64,000 bases of DNA from Methylobacillus methanolivorans (GTDB lineage Bacteria > Pseudomonadota > Gammaproteobacteria > Burkholderiales > Methylophilaceae): contig NZ_JBIWXY010000001.1 of NCBI RefSeq assembly GCF_044751345.1, positions 1,054,001 to 1,118,000 of the forward strand. Reading direction: 5' to 3'. The position numbers and the translations under genes are program-made. Positions 15,876 to 24,830 of the stretch are shown piece after piece. Position 1 is the stretch's first letter. Every line of letters starts with the position of its first letter. The notes under the pieces were generated by a model that ran no database searches, was not told where the DNA came from, and was given only the letters and a program-made list of their open reading frames with translations.

Positions 15876-17246
15876 ATGGAGCTTACCCCTCTTAACGCAC
15901 TTTCCCCCCTCGACGGTCGCTATCAATCCAAGCTTGATCCATTACGCCCCTATTTCAGCGAATATGCACTGATCCGCTTCCGCGCATTGATCGAGGTCGA
16001 ATGGCTCAAGGCACTCTCTGCCGAAACCGAGCTCAAGGAAATCGCGCCATTCAGTGCTGGCACCATCGCAGAGCTGGACAAAGTCATCGCGGCTTTTGGT
16101 GAGGCTGATGCCGCCCAGGTCAAGGCGATTGAAGCGCGTACCAACCATGACGTGAAAGCGCTGGAATATTGGCTCAAGGAACACTTCGACGGCAACCATG
16201 AAATCCGCGAAGTCAGTGAATTCATCCACTTCGCCTGCACCTCTGAAGACATCAACAACCTCTCGCATGCATTGATGCTCAAGCACGCACGTGACGAAGT
16301 CATCTTGCCGACCATCGACAAGATCATTGCCCGCCTGACCGAGCTTGCGCACACATTGGCCGATGTGCCCATGCTGTCGCGCACCCATGGCCAGACTGCC
16401 TCTCCCACAACACTGGGTAAGGAGTTGGCTAACGTGGTGTACCGCCTGCGCCGTCAACGCGAGCAACTGGCAAACAATGACATTCTCGGCAAGATTAACG
16501 GTGCCGTGGGTAACTTCAACGCCCACCTGTCTGCATACCCTGAATTTGACTGGGAAAGCTTTGCACGCAAGTTCGTCGAGAGCCTGGGCTTGGGCTACAA
16601 CCCCTACACCATCCAGATCGAGCCGCACGACTACATGGCTGAGTTGTATGACGCCGTCGCCCGCATCAACACCATCCTCATCGACATTAACCGCGACATC
16701 TGGGGCTACATTTCCCAGGGTTACTTCAAGCAAAAAGTGAAGGAAGGCGAAGTTGGCTCTTCCACCATGCCACATAAGGTCAACCCCATCGACTTCGAGA
16801 ACTCCGAAGGCAACCTGGGCCTAGCCAATGCCGTACTACGCCACCTGGCAGAAAAACTGCCTATCTCCCGCTGGCAGCGCGACCTCACTGACTCCACCGT
16901 GCTGCGCAACATGGGCGTGGCGCTGGGCTATGCCCTGCTTGGCTACGACTCCTGCCTCAAGGGCCTGGGCAAGCTGGAAGTCAACCTGCAACGCCTGGAA
17001 GAAGACCTGGACAGTAATTGGGAAGTGCTCGCGGAACCAATCCAGACCGTCATGCGTCGATATGGAGTGCCTAACCCTTACGAACAACTCAAGGCATTGA
17101 CGCGCGGCAAGGGTGGCATCAACAAGGAATCCCTGCATGCCTTTATTCAGGACCTGAAGATTCCCGCTGACGCCAAACAAGCCCTTCTGGAGCTCACCCC
17201 TGCTACTTACACAGGAAAAGCCGCAGCACTTGCGAAATCGATCTAG
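15876..17246 (+). CDS. purB: Adenylosuccinate lyase
   Basis: The 456-residue homotetrameric enzyme acts twice in purine synthesis, splitting fumarate from SAICAR and from adenylosuccinate. I chose the ATG at 15876 (MELTPLNALSPLDGRYQ), giving exactly the length of E. coli PurB; AAGG lies 7 bases upstream. The superfamily signature GSSTMPHKVNPIDFEN is near residue 295, and the catalytic-site segments TSEDINN and RTHGQTASPTT are present. It is closely followed by tamA (10 bp). Confidence 0.97.
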   Translation: MELTPLNALSPLDGRYQSKLDPLRPYFSEYALIRFRALIEVEWLKALSAETELKEIAPFSAGTIAELDKVIAAFGEADAAQVKAIEARTNHDVKALEYWLKEHFDGNHEIREVSEFIHFACTSEDINNLSHALMLKHARDEVILPTIDKIIARLTELAHTLADVPMLSRTHGQTASPTTLGKELANVVYRLRRQREQLANNDILGKINGAVGNFNAHLSAYPEFDWESFARKFVESLGLGYNPYTIQIEPHDYMAELYDAVARINTILIDINRDIWGYISQGYFKQKVKEGEVGSSTMPHKVNPIDFENSEGNLGLANAVLRHLAEKLPISRWQRDLTDSTVLRNMGVALGYALLGYDSCLKGLGKLEVNLQRLEEDLDSNWEVLAEPIQTVMRRYGVPNPYEQLKALTRGKGGINKESLHAFIQDLKIPADAKQALLELTPATYTGKAAALAKSI

Positions 17247-17256
17247 CCTGCCAACC

Positions 17257-19062
17257 ATGATGGCCCATGCGGTCATCCCTCACCCTATCAAAGCACCGGG
17301 CCTGCGTCGCGTTCTTTACTGCATCCAGGCCTGGTTGCTGTTCAGCTTACTGGTATGGTCTAGCCAAGCTAGCGCCGATACACGCTATAGCGTCAACATT
17401 GATGCCCCTTCCTCGGTCGAGGATTTGCTGGAAAAACACATGGACATCATGCGCTGGCTCAATAACCCGCGCATGAACAATGCTGAATGGCATCGCCTGC
17501 TACAAGCCGCCCCACGTAACATTGAGGATTTGCTTGCCACCGAAGGCTATTTCTCACCCAGTATTGAGCAAAACCTGGAAACCAGCACAGAAGGCGACAG
17601 CATCCGAAACCGCGCCAAATTCACGGTCAATCCAGGCGACCCGGTCACCATTCAAGAGGTGGATATTCGCTTCACTGGCGAGATCACAAGCCAAGGCAGC
17701 GACGAACAGCCATCAACATCCGAGCTGATAGAAAGCTGGGCGCTCAAACAAGATAGTCGCTTCAGCCAGGATGCCTGGACCAGCGCAAAACGTAAGCTCC
17801 TTAGCGGCCTGATGTTGCGACGTTACCCTAACGCCAAAATCACCAACAGCAAAGCCGAGATCGACGCTACCAACAACAAGGCCAAGTTGGTGGTGGAAAT
17901 TGATAGCGGCGCACCTTTCCGCTTTGGCGGCCTGGAGGTGAATGGCTTGCAACGCTACCCGCGCAGCCTGGTCGAGAACATCAACCCGATCAAGCCCGGC
18001 GAGCCCTATAGCCAGGCACGCTTGCTGTTTTTCCAATCTGAATTGCAAGCCAGCGGCTATTTCAGCAATGTCGAGGTGACATCGCGTACTGACGATGCTG
18101 ACCCGGCAGCTGCGCCTATCGTCGTCAACGTCACCGAGCTGCAATCGGTACAGATAGGCATCGGTGTCGGTGCCAGTACCAATACCGGCGCCCGCACCAC
18201 GCTGACCTACCAGGACCTCAACCTGTTCGATCGTGGCTGGCGCTTCACCAACACCTTGAAAATCGAGCAGAAGGCCCAATCGCTCAACTCGCTGATCCGC
18301 CTGCCTACCGACCAGAACGGTTATCGCGACAGCTTCAATGCCGATCTCAACCGCCTCGATATTGAAGGCCAGACAACCTCTACCCTCGGCACCGGCGTCA
18401 AGCGCTCCTGGGGGCCGCGCAGCTTCGAGCAAACAGTGGGGGCAGCCTATTTGCTCGAACATGTCGCCATTGACGGCAGCGAATCACAAAACAACTATGC
18501 CGCGACTATCTCCTACGGCATCACCTTGCGCCGCATCGATAACGAGCTCAATCCCACACGCGGCTACTTGTTCAATGCCTTGTTCACCAGCGCCCCGCTC
18601 GATGTCATGGCGACTGGAAAATTCCTGCAAAGCTACGCCAAGACCCAAGCCTATTATCCACTCACGCGCAGCACGCAATTGATCACCCGGCTCGAAGGCG
18701 GCATCGTCAGTGGTGCCGATAATGCCCCGGCCACTTACCTGTTCCGTGCTGGTGGCGATCAATCGGTACGCGGCTATGCCTACCAGAGCCTGGGCGTTGC
18801 CGATGGCGATGCGGTGATTGGTGGGCGCTACCTCGTCACCGGAAGCATCGAGGTCATTCAGTGGCTAACAAGCTCATGGGGCGCGGCGGTATTTGTCGAT
18901 TTTGGTAATGCCGCCAACACGACCCGCGACCTCAAGCCTGTCTATGGCTATGGCCTGGGCGCGCGCTTCAAGAGCCCGGCAGGGCCGATCGGCGTTGATA
19001 TCGCCCGCGGCCAGGAAACTGGCGAATATCGCTTGCACTTCAACCTGGGAGTCGTGTTCTGA
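17257..19062 (+). CDS. tamA: Outer-membrane translocation/assembly module TamA
   Basis: A 601-residue Omp85-family protein. After an N-terminal membrane/signal segment (about residues 15-40, ending ASADTRYSV) come POTRA-type repeats (for example FRFGGLEVNGLQRYPRSLVENI) and a C-terminal 16-stranded barrel with FRAGGDQSVRGYAYQSLG, matching the conserved VRGY-type loop motif, and a terminal Phe (LHFNLGVVF). With TamB it moves autotransporters or lipids across the envelope. The ATG at 17257 is preferred over an upstream TTG. It overlaps tamB by one base. Confidence 0.94.
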   Translation: MMAHAVIPHPIKAPGLRRVLYCIQAWLLFSLLVWSSQASADTRYSVNIDAPSSVEDLLEKHMDIMRWLNNPRMNNAEWHRLLQAAPRNIEDLLATEGYFSPSIEQNLETSTEGDSIRNRAKFTVNPGDPVTIQEVDIRFTGEITSQGSDEQPSTSELIESWALKQDSRFSQDAWTSAKRKLLSGLMLRRYPNAKITNSKAEIDATNNKAKLVVEIDSGAPFRFGGLEVNGLQRYPRSLVENINPIKPGEPYSQARLLFFQSELQASGYFSNVEVTSRTDDADPAAAPIVVNVTELQSVQIGIGVGASTNTGARTTLTYQDLNLFDRGWRFTNTLKIEQKAQSLNSLIRLPTDQNGYRDSFNADLNRLDIEGQTTSTLGTGVKRSWGPRSFEQTVGAAYLLEHVAIDGSESQNNYAATISYGITLRRIDNELNPTRGYLFNALFTSAPLDVMATGKFLQSYAKTQAYYPLTRSTQLITRLEGGIVSGADNAPATYLFRAGGDQSVRGYAYQSLGVADGDAVIGGRYLVTGSIEVIQWLTSSWGAAVFVDFGNAANTTRDLKPVYGYGLGARFKSPAGPIGVDIARGQETGEYRLHFNLGVVF

Positions 19063-22000
19063 TGGCAAAGCGCCTGCTGCTCACTCTGCTGATATGGTTC
19101 CTGCCCTGCATTGCACCGGCCTATGCCTTGATCCAGCTCAGCTCCAGCCTGCAGGATCTGCACTACGACGCCGGCAATTTGGAAATCGACCTGTTGCAGT
19201 TTGACAGCCACCTGCGCTTACTGCCCACGCGCGAAGGCCGCTTGCGCGTCGACCGCCTGCACGCTCAACGCCTGGTCATCACCATGAAACAGGTGCCAGC
19301 AGACGATAAGCCGGATGAACCTGCGAGTAGCCTGCCAGCATTGCCCGAGACCATCCAGGTGCCGTTCCCGCTAGAAGTGGAACAAGCCTCTATCGACGAA
19401 ATCGAGATCGTCTCCGGCAACAGTCGCCAAGTGTTGCAGCATGTCACGCTCAACATGGCTGCGGATAGCCAAACCATCCGCCTGCAACTGTCACGCGCTG
19501 AAACGCCTTGGGGTGAGATCACCGCTGAAGTTGCCTTGCAAAATCGCAAGCCCTTCCCACTTTCCGGCAACATCCACGCGCGCCAGACACAAGGCACCAT
19601 GCCTTATGACCTCAACACCATACTCTCAGGCGACCTCACGGCATTACGCTTCGAGATGCACAACTTGTTTGCCATGCAAGACAAGCTGCCCGCCATGGTC
19701 GCTATCGATAGTTCACTCCCTGCCGCCGGCAAACTCGACATCATCGGCGAAGTAGCGCTGGAAGGTGACTTGCCGATAAAGCTGGACATCCGCCTGCGCG
19801 ACCTGGATACCAAGGCGCTAGGCCAGGTAACCGATGCCAGGTTGAGCACCGACATCAGCCTCAACGGCAAGCTCCTGCCGACAACCGACCTGAACCTGAC
19901 GCTCAACAGCCTGGATAGCCAGTGGCGCGGCCAACCATTGCAAGCCAAGGCTGACATACACTTGCTCGACAATCTCCTGGAGAATATCCAGGTGGATGCC
20001 AAGCTAGGCAGTAACCGCATCACTGCCAACGGCAGCCTGGGCACGCCGGATAGCACACTCGCTTGGCAAGCGGCATTGCCCGCGCTCAATGCCTTGGGGC
20101 CTGCATTTGCTGGCAAGGCCGAAGCGAGTGGCACGGTAAGCGGCCAGCTGGATGACCTCAAGGCACAATTCCAGCTACTGGCAGAAAACCTGCGCCTGCC
20201 AGGCAATATCACATCACGTAAACTCACGGGCAATGGCAGCCTGCATACCATGGGCGACCTCAACGCTGCCCTCAATGCCGAAGGCTTGCGTATCAACCAG
20301 GGTAGTTTCATGAATGGCAAGCTCACCCTCAACGGCAATCGTGCGCAGCATGTGCTCAACCTTGAGGCCAGCAGCACAGGTTTACAACTCAACACCAGGC
20401 TAAGTGGTGGCATGGATGACAGCGGTACCTGGCTAGGCACCCTGGAACAACTTGACTACCAGGCAGATGCACCGATCAAGCTGCAAGCGCCTACGCCTAT
20501 CCGCTATGACACCAACGGATTGGCCATTGAGAACCTCGCCCTGCAATTCAAGCAAGGACGTATCAGCCTTGATACCTTGCACCAAGGGCCTGCAGGCTTG
20601 CAAACGCAAGGCCGCATCGAACAATTGGCCTTGCGCGATATACCGCCTATGCTGCTTTCGCTGCCTGCCAACCTCAAGGGTAACCCGGTATTTTCGGGGC
20701 AATGGGATATTAATGCCGCAGAAACACTCAATGGCACCATCACGTTGCAGCGTGAATCCGGCGATTTGACCGTTGTACGCGAAGGCCAGCCAGAACAGCC
20801 ACTCGGCCTCAACGAGGTGACATTGCTGTTGGCTATGCGAGATAACCAGATTGACCTGAGCACCAACATCCAGGGCAACAAACTGGGCACGATCACAGGC
20901 AAGCTGCATACCAGCGTTACCAGCTCGGCGGGCAGTTTCAACCTGGAAAGCAATGCGCCATTGCAAGCCAGCCTGGAGGCCAATATCAATAGTCTTGCTT
21001 GGCTACCCTCTCCCGATGTCCAGGCAGATGGCACGCTCAACATCAACATCAGTGCAAATGGCAGCATAGGCAACCCTAACCTTGGCGGCAATATCCGTGG
21101 CCGCAACCTGAGTGTCAGCCTGCCTAGCGAAGGCGTTAACCTCACCAATGGTCAATTGGATGCATCGCTTTCGGGCGACAGGCTTACCCTCGACACGCTG
21201 CGCTTCACCGGTGGCAAAGGCAGCATCAACGCCAGTGGCGGCATCCGCCTCGTCGAAGGCAAGCCGGAAATGGACATCGACTGGCTACTGGATGACTTCA
21301 CAGCCGCTGAACGCACAGACCGCACCTTGGTATTGAAGGGCAACGCAAAAACCACCTTGCAGGACAACCACCTCATGCTGGACGGTGACTTGCGCATTGT
21401 GCGTGGCTTGATCGAGCTAGCCCCGGAAGGCGCACCACAACTAGGCAATGACGTCATCGTAGTTGGACGTGAGCGCGAGGAAGACACCAGTCCACTGCAA
21501 TTCACCATCGGCAGGCTCAGGATCAACCTAGGCGATGAAGTGATCGGCATTGTAGACCCTGGCAAGCAGTTCCTGCTGCGCGGCTTTGGCCTGGATGGCT
21601 ACCTCACGGGCATCCTCACCCTGTCGGGCAACGTACCCAACAGCCTGCGTGCAGAAGGCTCCATCGTCGTTGGTGGCACCTACATGGCCTACGGGCAAGT
21701 GCTCAATATTACCAAGGGCATCGTCAATTTCAGCGGCCCCGTCGACAACCCAGGCCTCAATATCATTGCCATGCGCCAAAATCAGAGCGTGCAGGCCGGC
21801 GTCGAAATCACCGGTAATGCCCAGATGCCTACCGTCAAACTGGTGTCCAACCCCAGCGTGCCGGATAGTGAAAAACTCTCCTGGCTTGTATTGGGTCACG
21901 GCCTGGACCAGGCAGGCAAGAACGAGTTCGCCATGCTTTCGCTCGCCGCTGGCGTGTTGCTTTCCCAGGGTGATTCCGTGCCATTGCAAACCCGGATGGC

Positions 22001-22232
22001 GCGCGCTGCCGGGCTCGACAGCTTCAGCATAGGCGGCAGTGATGCAGAAAGCTCTACCGTCAACTTCGGCAAGCGCCTATCGTCCAAACTCTACCTCAGC
22101 TACGAAAAGAGCCTGACCGGCCTGCTTAACGTCGCCAAGCTCACCTATACGATCAGCCGCAGTTGGTCTGTTGTATCGCAGGCTGGCTCAGAGAGCGCGG
22201 TAGATGTGCTTTATACGTTCCGCTTTCAATAG
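19062..22232 (+). CDS. tamB: Translocation/assembly module protein TamB
   Basis: The 1056-residue AsmA-like protein has one N-terminal membrane anchor (about residues 4-22) and a very long beta-rich body that in family members forms a hydrophobic groove across the periplasm. The C-terminal DUF490/TamB domain is clear (ILTLSGNVPNSLRAEGSIVVGGTY; KLSWLVLGHGLD) and ends with an outer-membrane-like Phe motif (VLYTFRFQ). It is shorter than E. coli TamB (about 1260). The start overlaps the tamA stop (TGATGG). Confidence 0.94.
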   Translation: MAKRLLLTLLIWFLPCIAPAYALIQLSSSLQDLHYDAGNLEIDLLQFDSHLRLLPTREGRLRVDRLHAQRLVITMKQVPADDKPDEPASSLPALPETIQVPFPLEVEQASIDEIEIVSGNSRQVLQHVTLNMAADSQTIRLQLSRAETPWGEITAEVALQNRKPFPLSGNIHARQTQGTMPYDLNTILSGDLTALRFEMHNLFAMQDKLPAMVAIDSSLPAAGKLDIIGEVALEGDLPIKLDIRLRDLDTKALGQVTDARLSTDISLNGKLLPTTDLNLTLNSLDSQWRGQPLQAKADIHLLDNLLENIQVDAKLGSNRITANGSLGTPDSTLAWQAALPALNALGPAFAGKAEASGTVSGQLDDLKAQFQLLAENLRLPGNITSRKLTGNGSLHTMGDLNAALNAEGLRINQGSFMNGKLTLNGNRAQHVLNLEASSTGLQLNTRLSGGMDDSGTWLGTLEQLDYQADAPIKLQAPTPIRYDTNGLAIENLALQFKQGRISLDTLHQGPAGLQTQGRIEQLALRDIPPMLLSLPANLKGNPVFSGQWDINAAETLNGTITLQRESGDLTVVREGQPEQPLGLNEVTLLLAMRDNQIDLSTNIQGNKLGTITGKLHTSVTSSAGSFNLESNAPLQASLEANINSLAWLPSPDVQADGTLNINISANGSIGNPNLGGNIRGRNLSVSLPSEGVNLTNGQLDASLSGDRLTLDTLRFTGGKGSINASGGIRLVEGKPEMDIDWLLDDFTAAERTDRTLVLKGNAKTTLQDNHLMLDGDLRIVRGLIELAPEGAPQLGNDVIVVGREREEDTSPLQFTIGRLRINLGDEVIGIVDPGKQFLLRGFGLDGYLTGILTLSGNVPNSLRAEGSIVVGGTYMAYGQVLNITKGIVNFSGPVDNPGLNIIAMRQNQSVQAGVEITGNAQMPTVKLVSNPSVPDSEKLSWLVLGHGLDQAGKNEFAMLSLAAGVLLSQGDSVPLQTRMARAAGLDSFSIGGSDAESSTVNFGKRLSSKLYLSYEKSLTGLLNVAKLTYTISRSWSVVSQAGSESAVDVLYTFRFQ

Positions 22233-22280
22233 CAGCGTGATTGTCGTCGCCAATATTCCAGAGGCCTAGCAAGAAAGCTC

Positions 22281-22730
22281 ATGATGAAAGTCGTCATACA
22301 AGAAGAGGAAACCGGTTGTGGCATTGCCGCAGTGGCTAATATTCTCGGCAAGAGTTATGCAGAAATGCGAGAGCTTGCCAATGAGATGGGGATTCAGGCA
22401 GCAGATACCTCGCTATGGTCTGACACCCAGTATGTCAGGCGCATGTTGAGCCACGCTGGTGTCAACACTGCTGATGAAACCCCGTTTACCTCCTGGGATG
22501 CTTTGCCTAGCCTGGCATTGCTTGCCATCAAGCACCATGAGGAAAATGGCAAAAATTTCTGGCATTGGGTGGTGTTTAAAAGAATAAGCGATCATTACGT
22601 AGTGCTGGACTCGGCAAGCTATCTACCCTGCAACATCAGGACGGATTTCACGGCAATGCAGCCCAAATGGTACATCACCGTCTCAAACCCGGCAGAAAGC
22701 CAAGTGAACTCATCACATATACAAGGTTAA
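22281..22730 (+). CDS. Stand-alone C39-like cysteine peptidase
   Basis: The 149-residue protein consists of a single papain-like C39 domain. The catalytic layout is visible: Gln7, Cys13 in TGCGIAAVANILG, His95 in FWHWVVFKR and Asp110 in YVVLDSA. C39 domains usually sit at the N-terminus of bacteriocin-exporting ABC transporters, but no transporter part, signal peptide or bacteriocin gene is present here. It begins 48 bp after tamB and is 4 bp from wrbA. The substrate is unknown; an intracellular processing role is the simplest guess. Confidence 0.8.
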   Translation: MMKVVIQEEETGCGIAAVANILGKSYAEMRELANEMGIQAADTSLWSDTQYVRRMLSHAGVNTADETPFTSWDALPSLALLAIKHHEENGKNFWHWVVFKRISDHYVVLDSASYLPCNIRTDFTAMQPKWYITVSNPAESQVNSSHIQG

Positions 22731-22734
22731 TGAC

Positions 22735-23334
22735 ATGGCAGACATACTGATCCTCTATTACTCCCAGGGCGGCGCGACCCGCGAGATGGCCAAACTCATC
22801 GCACGCGGCGTGGCTTCTGTTGCAGGTGCACAACCACGATTACGCACAGTGCCCAAGGTATCTGCCAACCATGAAGCTACCGAGCCTGATATTCCCGACA
22901 GTGGCGATCCTTATGTCGAGCTCACCGACCTGGAAGAATGTGCAGGCCTGGCATTGGGCAGCCCCACCCGTTTCGGCAATATGGCGGCACCGATGAAGTA
23001 TTTCCTCGATGGCACCAGTGGGCTTTGGCTCAAGGGTGCCTTGATTGGCAAGCCTGCTGCGGTGTTTACCTCCACGTCGTCCATGCATGGTGGCCAGGAG
23101 AGCACCTTGCTTTCGATGATGCTTCCCTTGCTGCACCATGGCATGCTCCTCCTCGGCCTGCCTTACTCCGAGCCGGCACTAGCCGCCACCAGCACCGGCG
23201 GCACACCTTATGGTGCCAGCCATCTTGCTGGGGTGATGAACGACAAGCCCATCAGCGCCGATGAAAAAGCACTGTGTATCGCCTTGGGCAAACGCTTGGC
23301 GGAGACGGCAATCAAGCTCAAGCACGACAATTAA
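22735..23334 (+). CDS. wrbA: NAD(P)H:quinone oxidoreductase, WrbA type
   Basis: The 199-residue flavodoxin-fold enzyme uses FMN to reduce quinones by two electrons. Typical segments are ILYYSQGGATREMAKLIARG (phosphate-binding loop), LGSPTRFGNMAAPMKYFLDGTSGLW and FTSTSSMHGGQESTLLSMMLPLLHHGM. Length equals the family norm. A second, less typical flavodoxin-like gene is at 29166-29732. Confidence 0.93.
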   Translation: MADILILYYSQGGATREMAKLIARGVASVAGAQPRLRTVPKVSANHEATEPDIPDSGDPYVELTDLEECAGLALGSPTRFGNMAAPMKYFLDGTSGLWLKGALIGKPAAVFTSTSSMHGGQESTLLSMMLPLLHHGMLLLGLPYSEPALAATSTGGTPYGASHLAGVMNDKPISADEKALCIALGKRLAETAIKLKHDN

Positions 23335-23400
23335 ATCACTGCGGCAGATTTTTTCCTGATTGTCAGTAAAAGAGGCGTGAAAAGCGCCTCGTCACTCGGT

Positions 23401-23406
23401 TATAAT
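23401..23406 (+). promoter_or_regulatory. Perfect -10 box directly before surE
   Basis: TATAAT ends 6 bp before the surE ATG at 23413, so a transcript from it would begin at or very near the start codon. No good TTGACA-like -35 is present at 16-18 bp. An inverted repeat GAGGCG/CGCCTC (23372-23390) lies just upstream. Confidence 0.4.
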
Positions 23407-23412
23407 AAAAAA

Positions 23413-24156
23413 ATGCGTATTCTTCTTTCCAATGACGATGGTTATTTTGCCCCTGGGCTCAATATCCTGGCCCAACATTTATCCAAGGTAGCCGATATCG
23501 TGGTAGTTGCGCCTGAGCGTGACCGTAGCGGTGCCAGTAACTCACTGACGCTAGATCGGCCACTCTCAGTGCATAAAGCCAGCAATGGCTTTTATTATGT
23601 CAACGGCACGCCAACAGACTGCGTGCACCTTGCTGTCACTGGCTTGCTCGACGAACTACCGGACATGGTGATTTCTGGCATCAATGATGGTGCCAATATG
23701 GGTGACGACACGATTTATTCGGGTACCGTCGCTGCCGCCACCGAGGGTTTCTTGCTGGGTGTGCCGTCATTTGCCGTCTCGATGTCACGCCATGGCGTGC
23801 AACATTTCGAGACTGCGGCACGCTTTATGGTGAGCCTTGTTGAACGCTACCAACAAGACCGCTTTCCGCCACCTGTACTGCTGAACATCAATGTGCCAGA
23901 CGTGCCATTCGATCAGATTCAAGGCACCGAAGTCACACGCCTGGGCAAGCGCCACAAGGCAGAGCCTGTGATCAAATCTGCCACACCGCGTGGACAAACA
24001 GTTTACTGGATAGGTGCAGCAGGTAGCGCACAAGACGCTGGTGAAGGCACTGACTTCAATGCCGTGAACCAAAACCGCATTTCGATCACGCCCCTGCAAA
24101 TCGACCTCACGCAATATAGCCAGCGTGAACAGGTCAAGAACTGGCTTGCGCTATAA
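23413..24156 (+). CDS. surE: 5'/3'-nucleotidase SurE
   Basis: The 247-residue metal-dependent phosphatase acts on nucleoside monophosphates. The family start MRILLSNDDGYFAPG carries the metal Asp pair, and SGASNSLTLDRPLSV and the later GTPTDCVHLAV and SGINDGANMGDDTIYSGTVAAA are diagnostic. A GTG 12 codons upstream is open but would add residues not seen in the family. No Shine-Dalgarno is visible before the ATG, only an A-rich stretch. It is followed by pcm after 2 bp, the common surE-pcm-nlpD order. Confidence 0.95.
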   Translation: MRILLSNDDGYFAPGLNILAQHLSKVADIVVVAPERDRSGASNSLTLDRPLSVHKASNGFYYVNGTPTDCVHLAVTGLLDELPDMVISGINDGANMGDDTIYSGTVAAATEGFLLGVPSFAVSMSRHGVQHFETAARFMVSLVERYQQDRFPPPVLLNINVPDVPFDQIQGTEVTRLGKRHKAEPVIKSATPRGQTVYWIGAAGSAQDAGEGTDFNAVNQNRISITPLQIDLTQYSQREQVKNWLAL

Positions 24157-24158
24157 AC

Positions 24159-24830
24159 ATGAGTAGTCCAGTATTACGCGGCATCGGCATGACTTCCCAG
24201 CGTACGCGCGAGCGCATGCTGGGACGCTTGAGCGAAAAAGGCATCAAGGACGAAGTGGTACTGGCAGCCATCGGCGCCATTCCCCGCCATATCTTCGTTG
24301 ATGAAGCGCTATCCTCACGCGCCTATGAAGATGGCTCATTGCCAATTGGCTTCGGGCAAACCATTTCCCAGCCTTATATCGTGGCTCGCATGACTGAGAT
24401 ATTGCGTAATGGTGGCCCACTAGAAAAAGTGCTGGAAATCGGCACCGGCTGCGGCTACCAAACCGCCGTACTATCTAAAGTCGCCAAGGAAGTCTACTCC
24501 GTCGAGCGTATCCGCCCTTTGCTCATGAAGGCGCGCGGGCATTTGCGCGAATTGCGCCTGGCCAATATCAAGCTCAAACACGCCGATGGCACCATGGGTT
24601 TGCCGGAAATGGCACCTTTTGACGGTATTATTGTCACAGCGGCTGCACGTCATATCCCGCAAGAGTTGCTGGAACAGCTTGCCGTCGGTGGTCGCATGGT
24701 GATTCCCGTCGGCACCGAAGAACAAATCCTGTACCTGGTTGAACATATCAAGACAGCTACAGGCTCTGAATACAGACAAAGTAAACTGGAAGCGGTGAAA
24801 TTCGTACCGCTGCTAGGTGGAACCAACTAA
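24159..24830 (+). CDS. pcm: Protein-L-isoaspartate O-methyltransferase
   Basis: The 223-residue repair enzyme methylates isoaspartyl residues in aged proteins. Family signatures are GIGMTSQRTRERM at residues 8-20, LPIGFGQTISQPYIVARM, and the SAM loop VLEIGTGCGYQTAVLS. Its end shares one base with the nlpD start, and it follows surE after 2 bp, so all three are one transcript. Confidence 0.95.
   Translation: MSSPVLRGIGMTSQRTRERMLGRLSEKGIKDEVVLAAIGAIPRHIFVDEALSSRAYEDGSLPIGFGQTISQPYIVARMTEILRNGGPLEKVLEIGTGCGYQTAVLSKVAKEVYSVERIRPLLMKARGHLRELRLANIKLKHADGTMGLPEMAPFDGIIVTAAARHIPQELLEQLAVGGRMVIPVGTEEQILYLVEHIKTATGSEYRQSKLEAVKFVPLLGGTN

Noticed and set aside
15942..16775. Long open frame on the minus strand inside purB
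   Set aside because: It is antisense to a perfectly conserved purB, has no family resemblance or ribosome site, and reflects codon bias of the opposite strand.
17713..18462. 249-codon minus-strand frame inside tamA
   Set aside because: Antisense shadow of a well-supported gene.
19604..20440. 278-codon minus-strand frame inside tamB
   Set aside because: Antisense shadow in repetitive beta-rich coding DNA; Ser/Arg/Leu-rich low-complexity translation with no domain.
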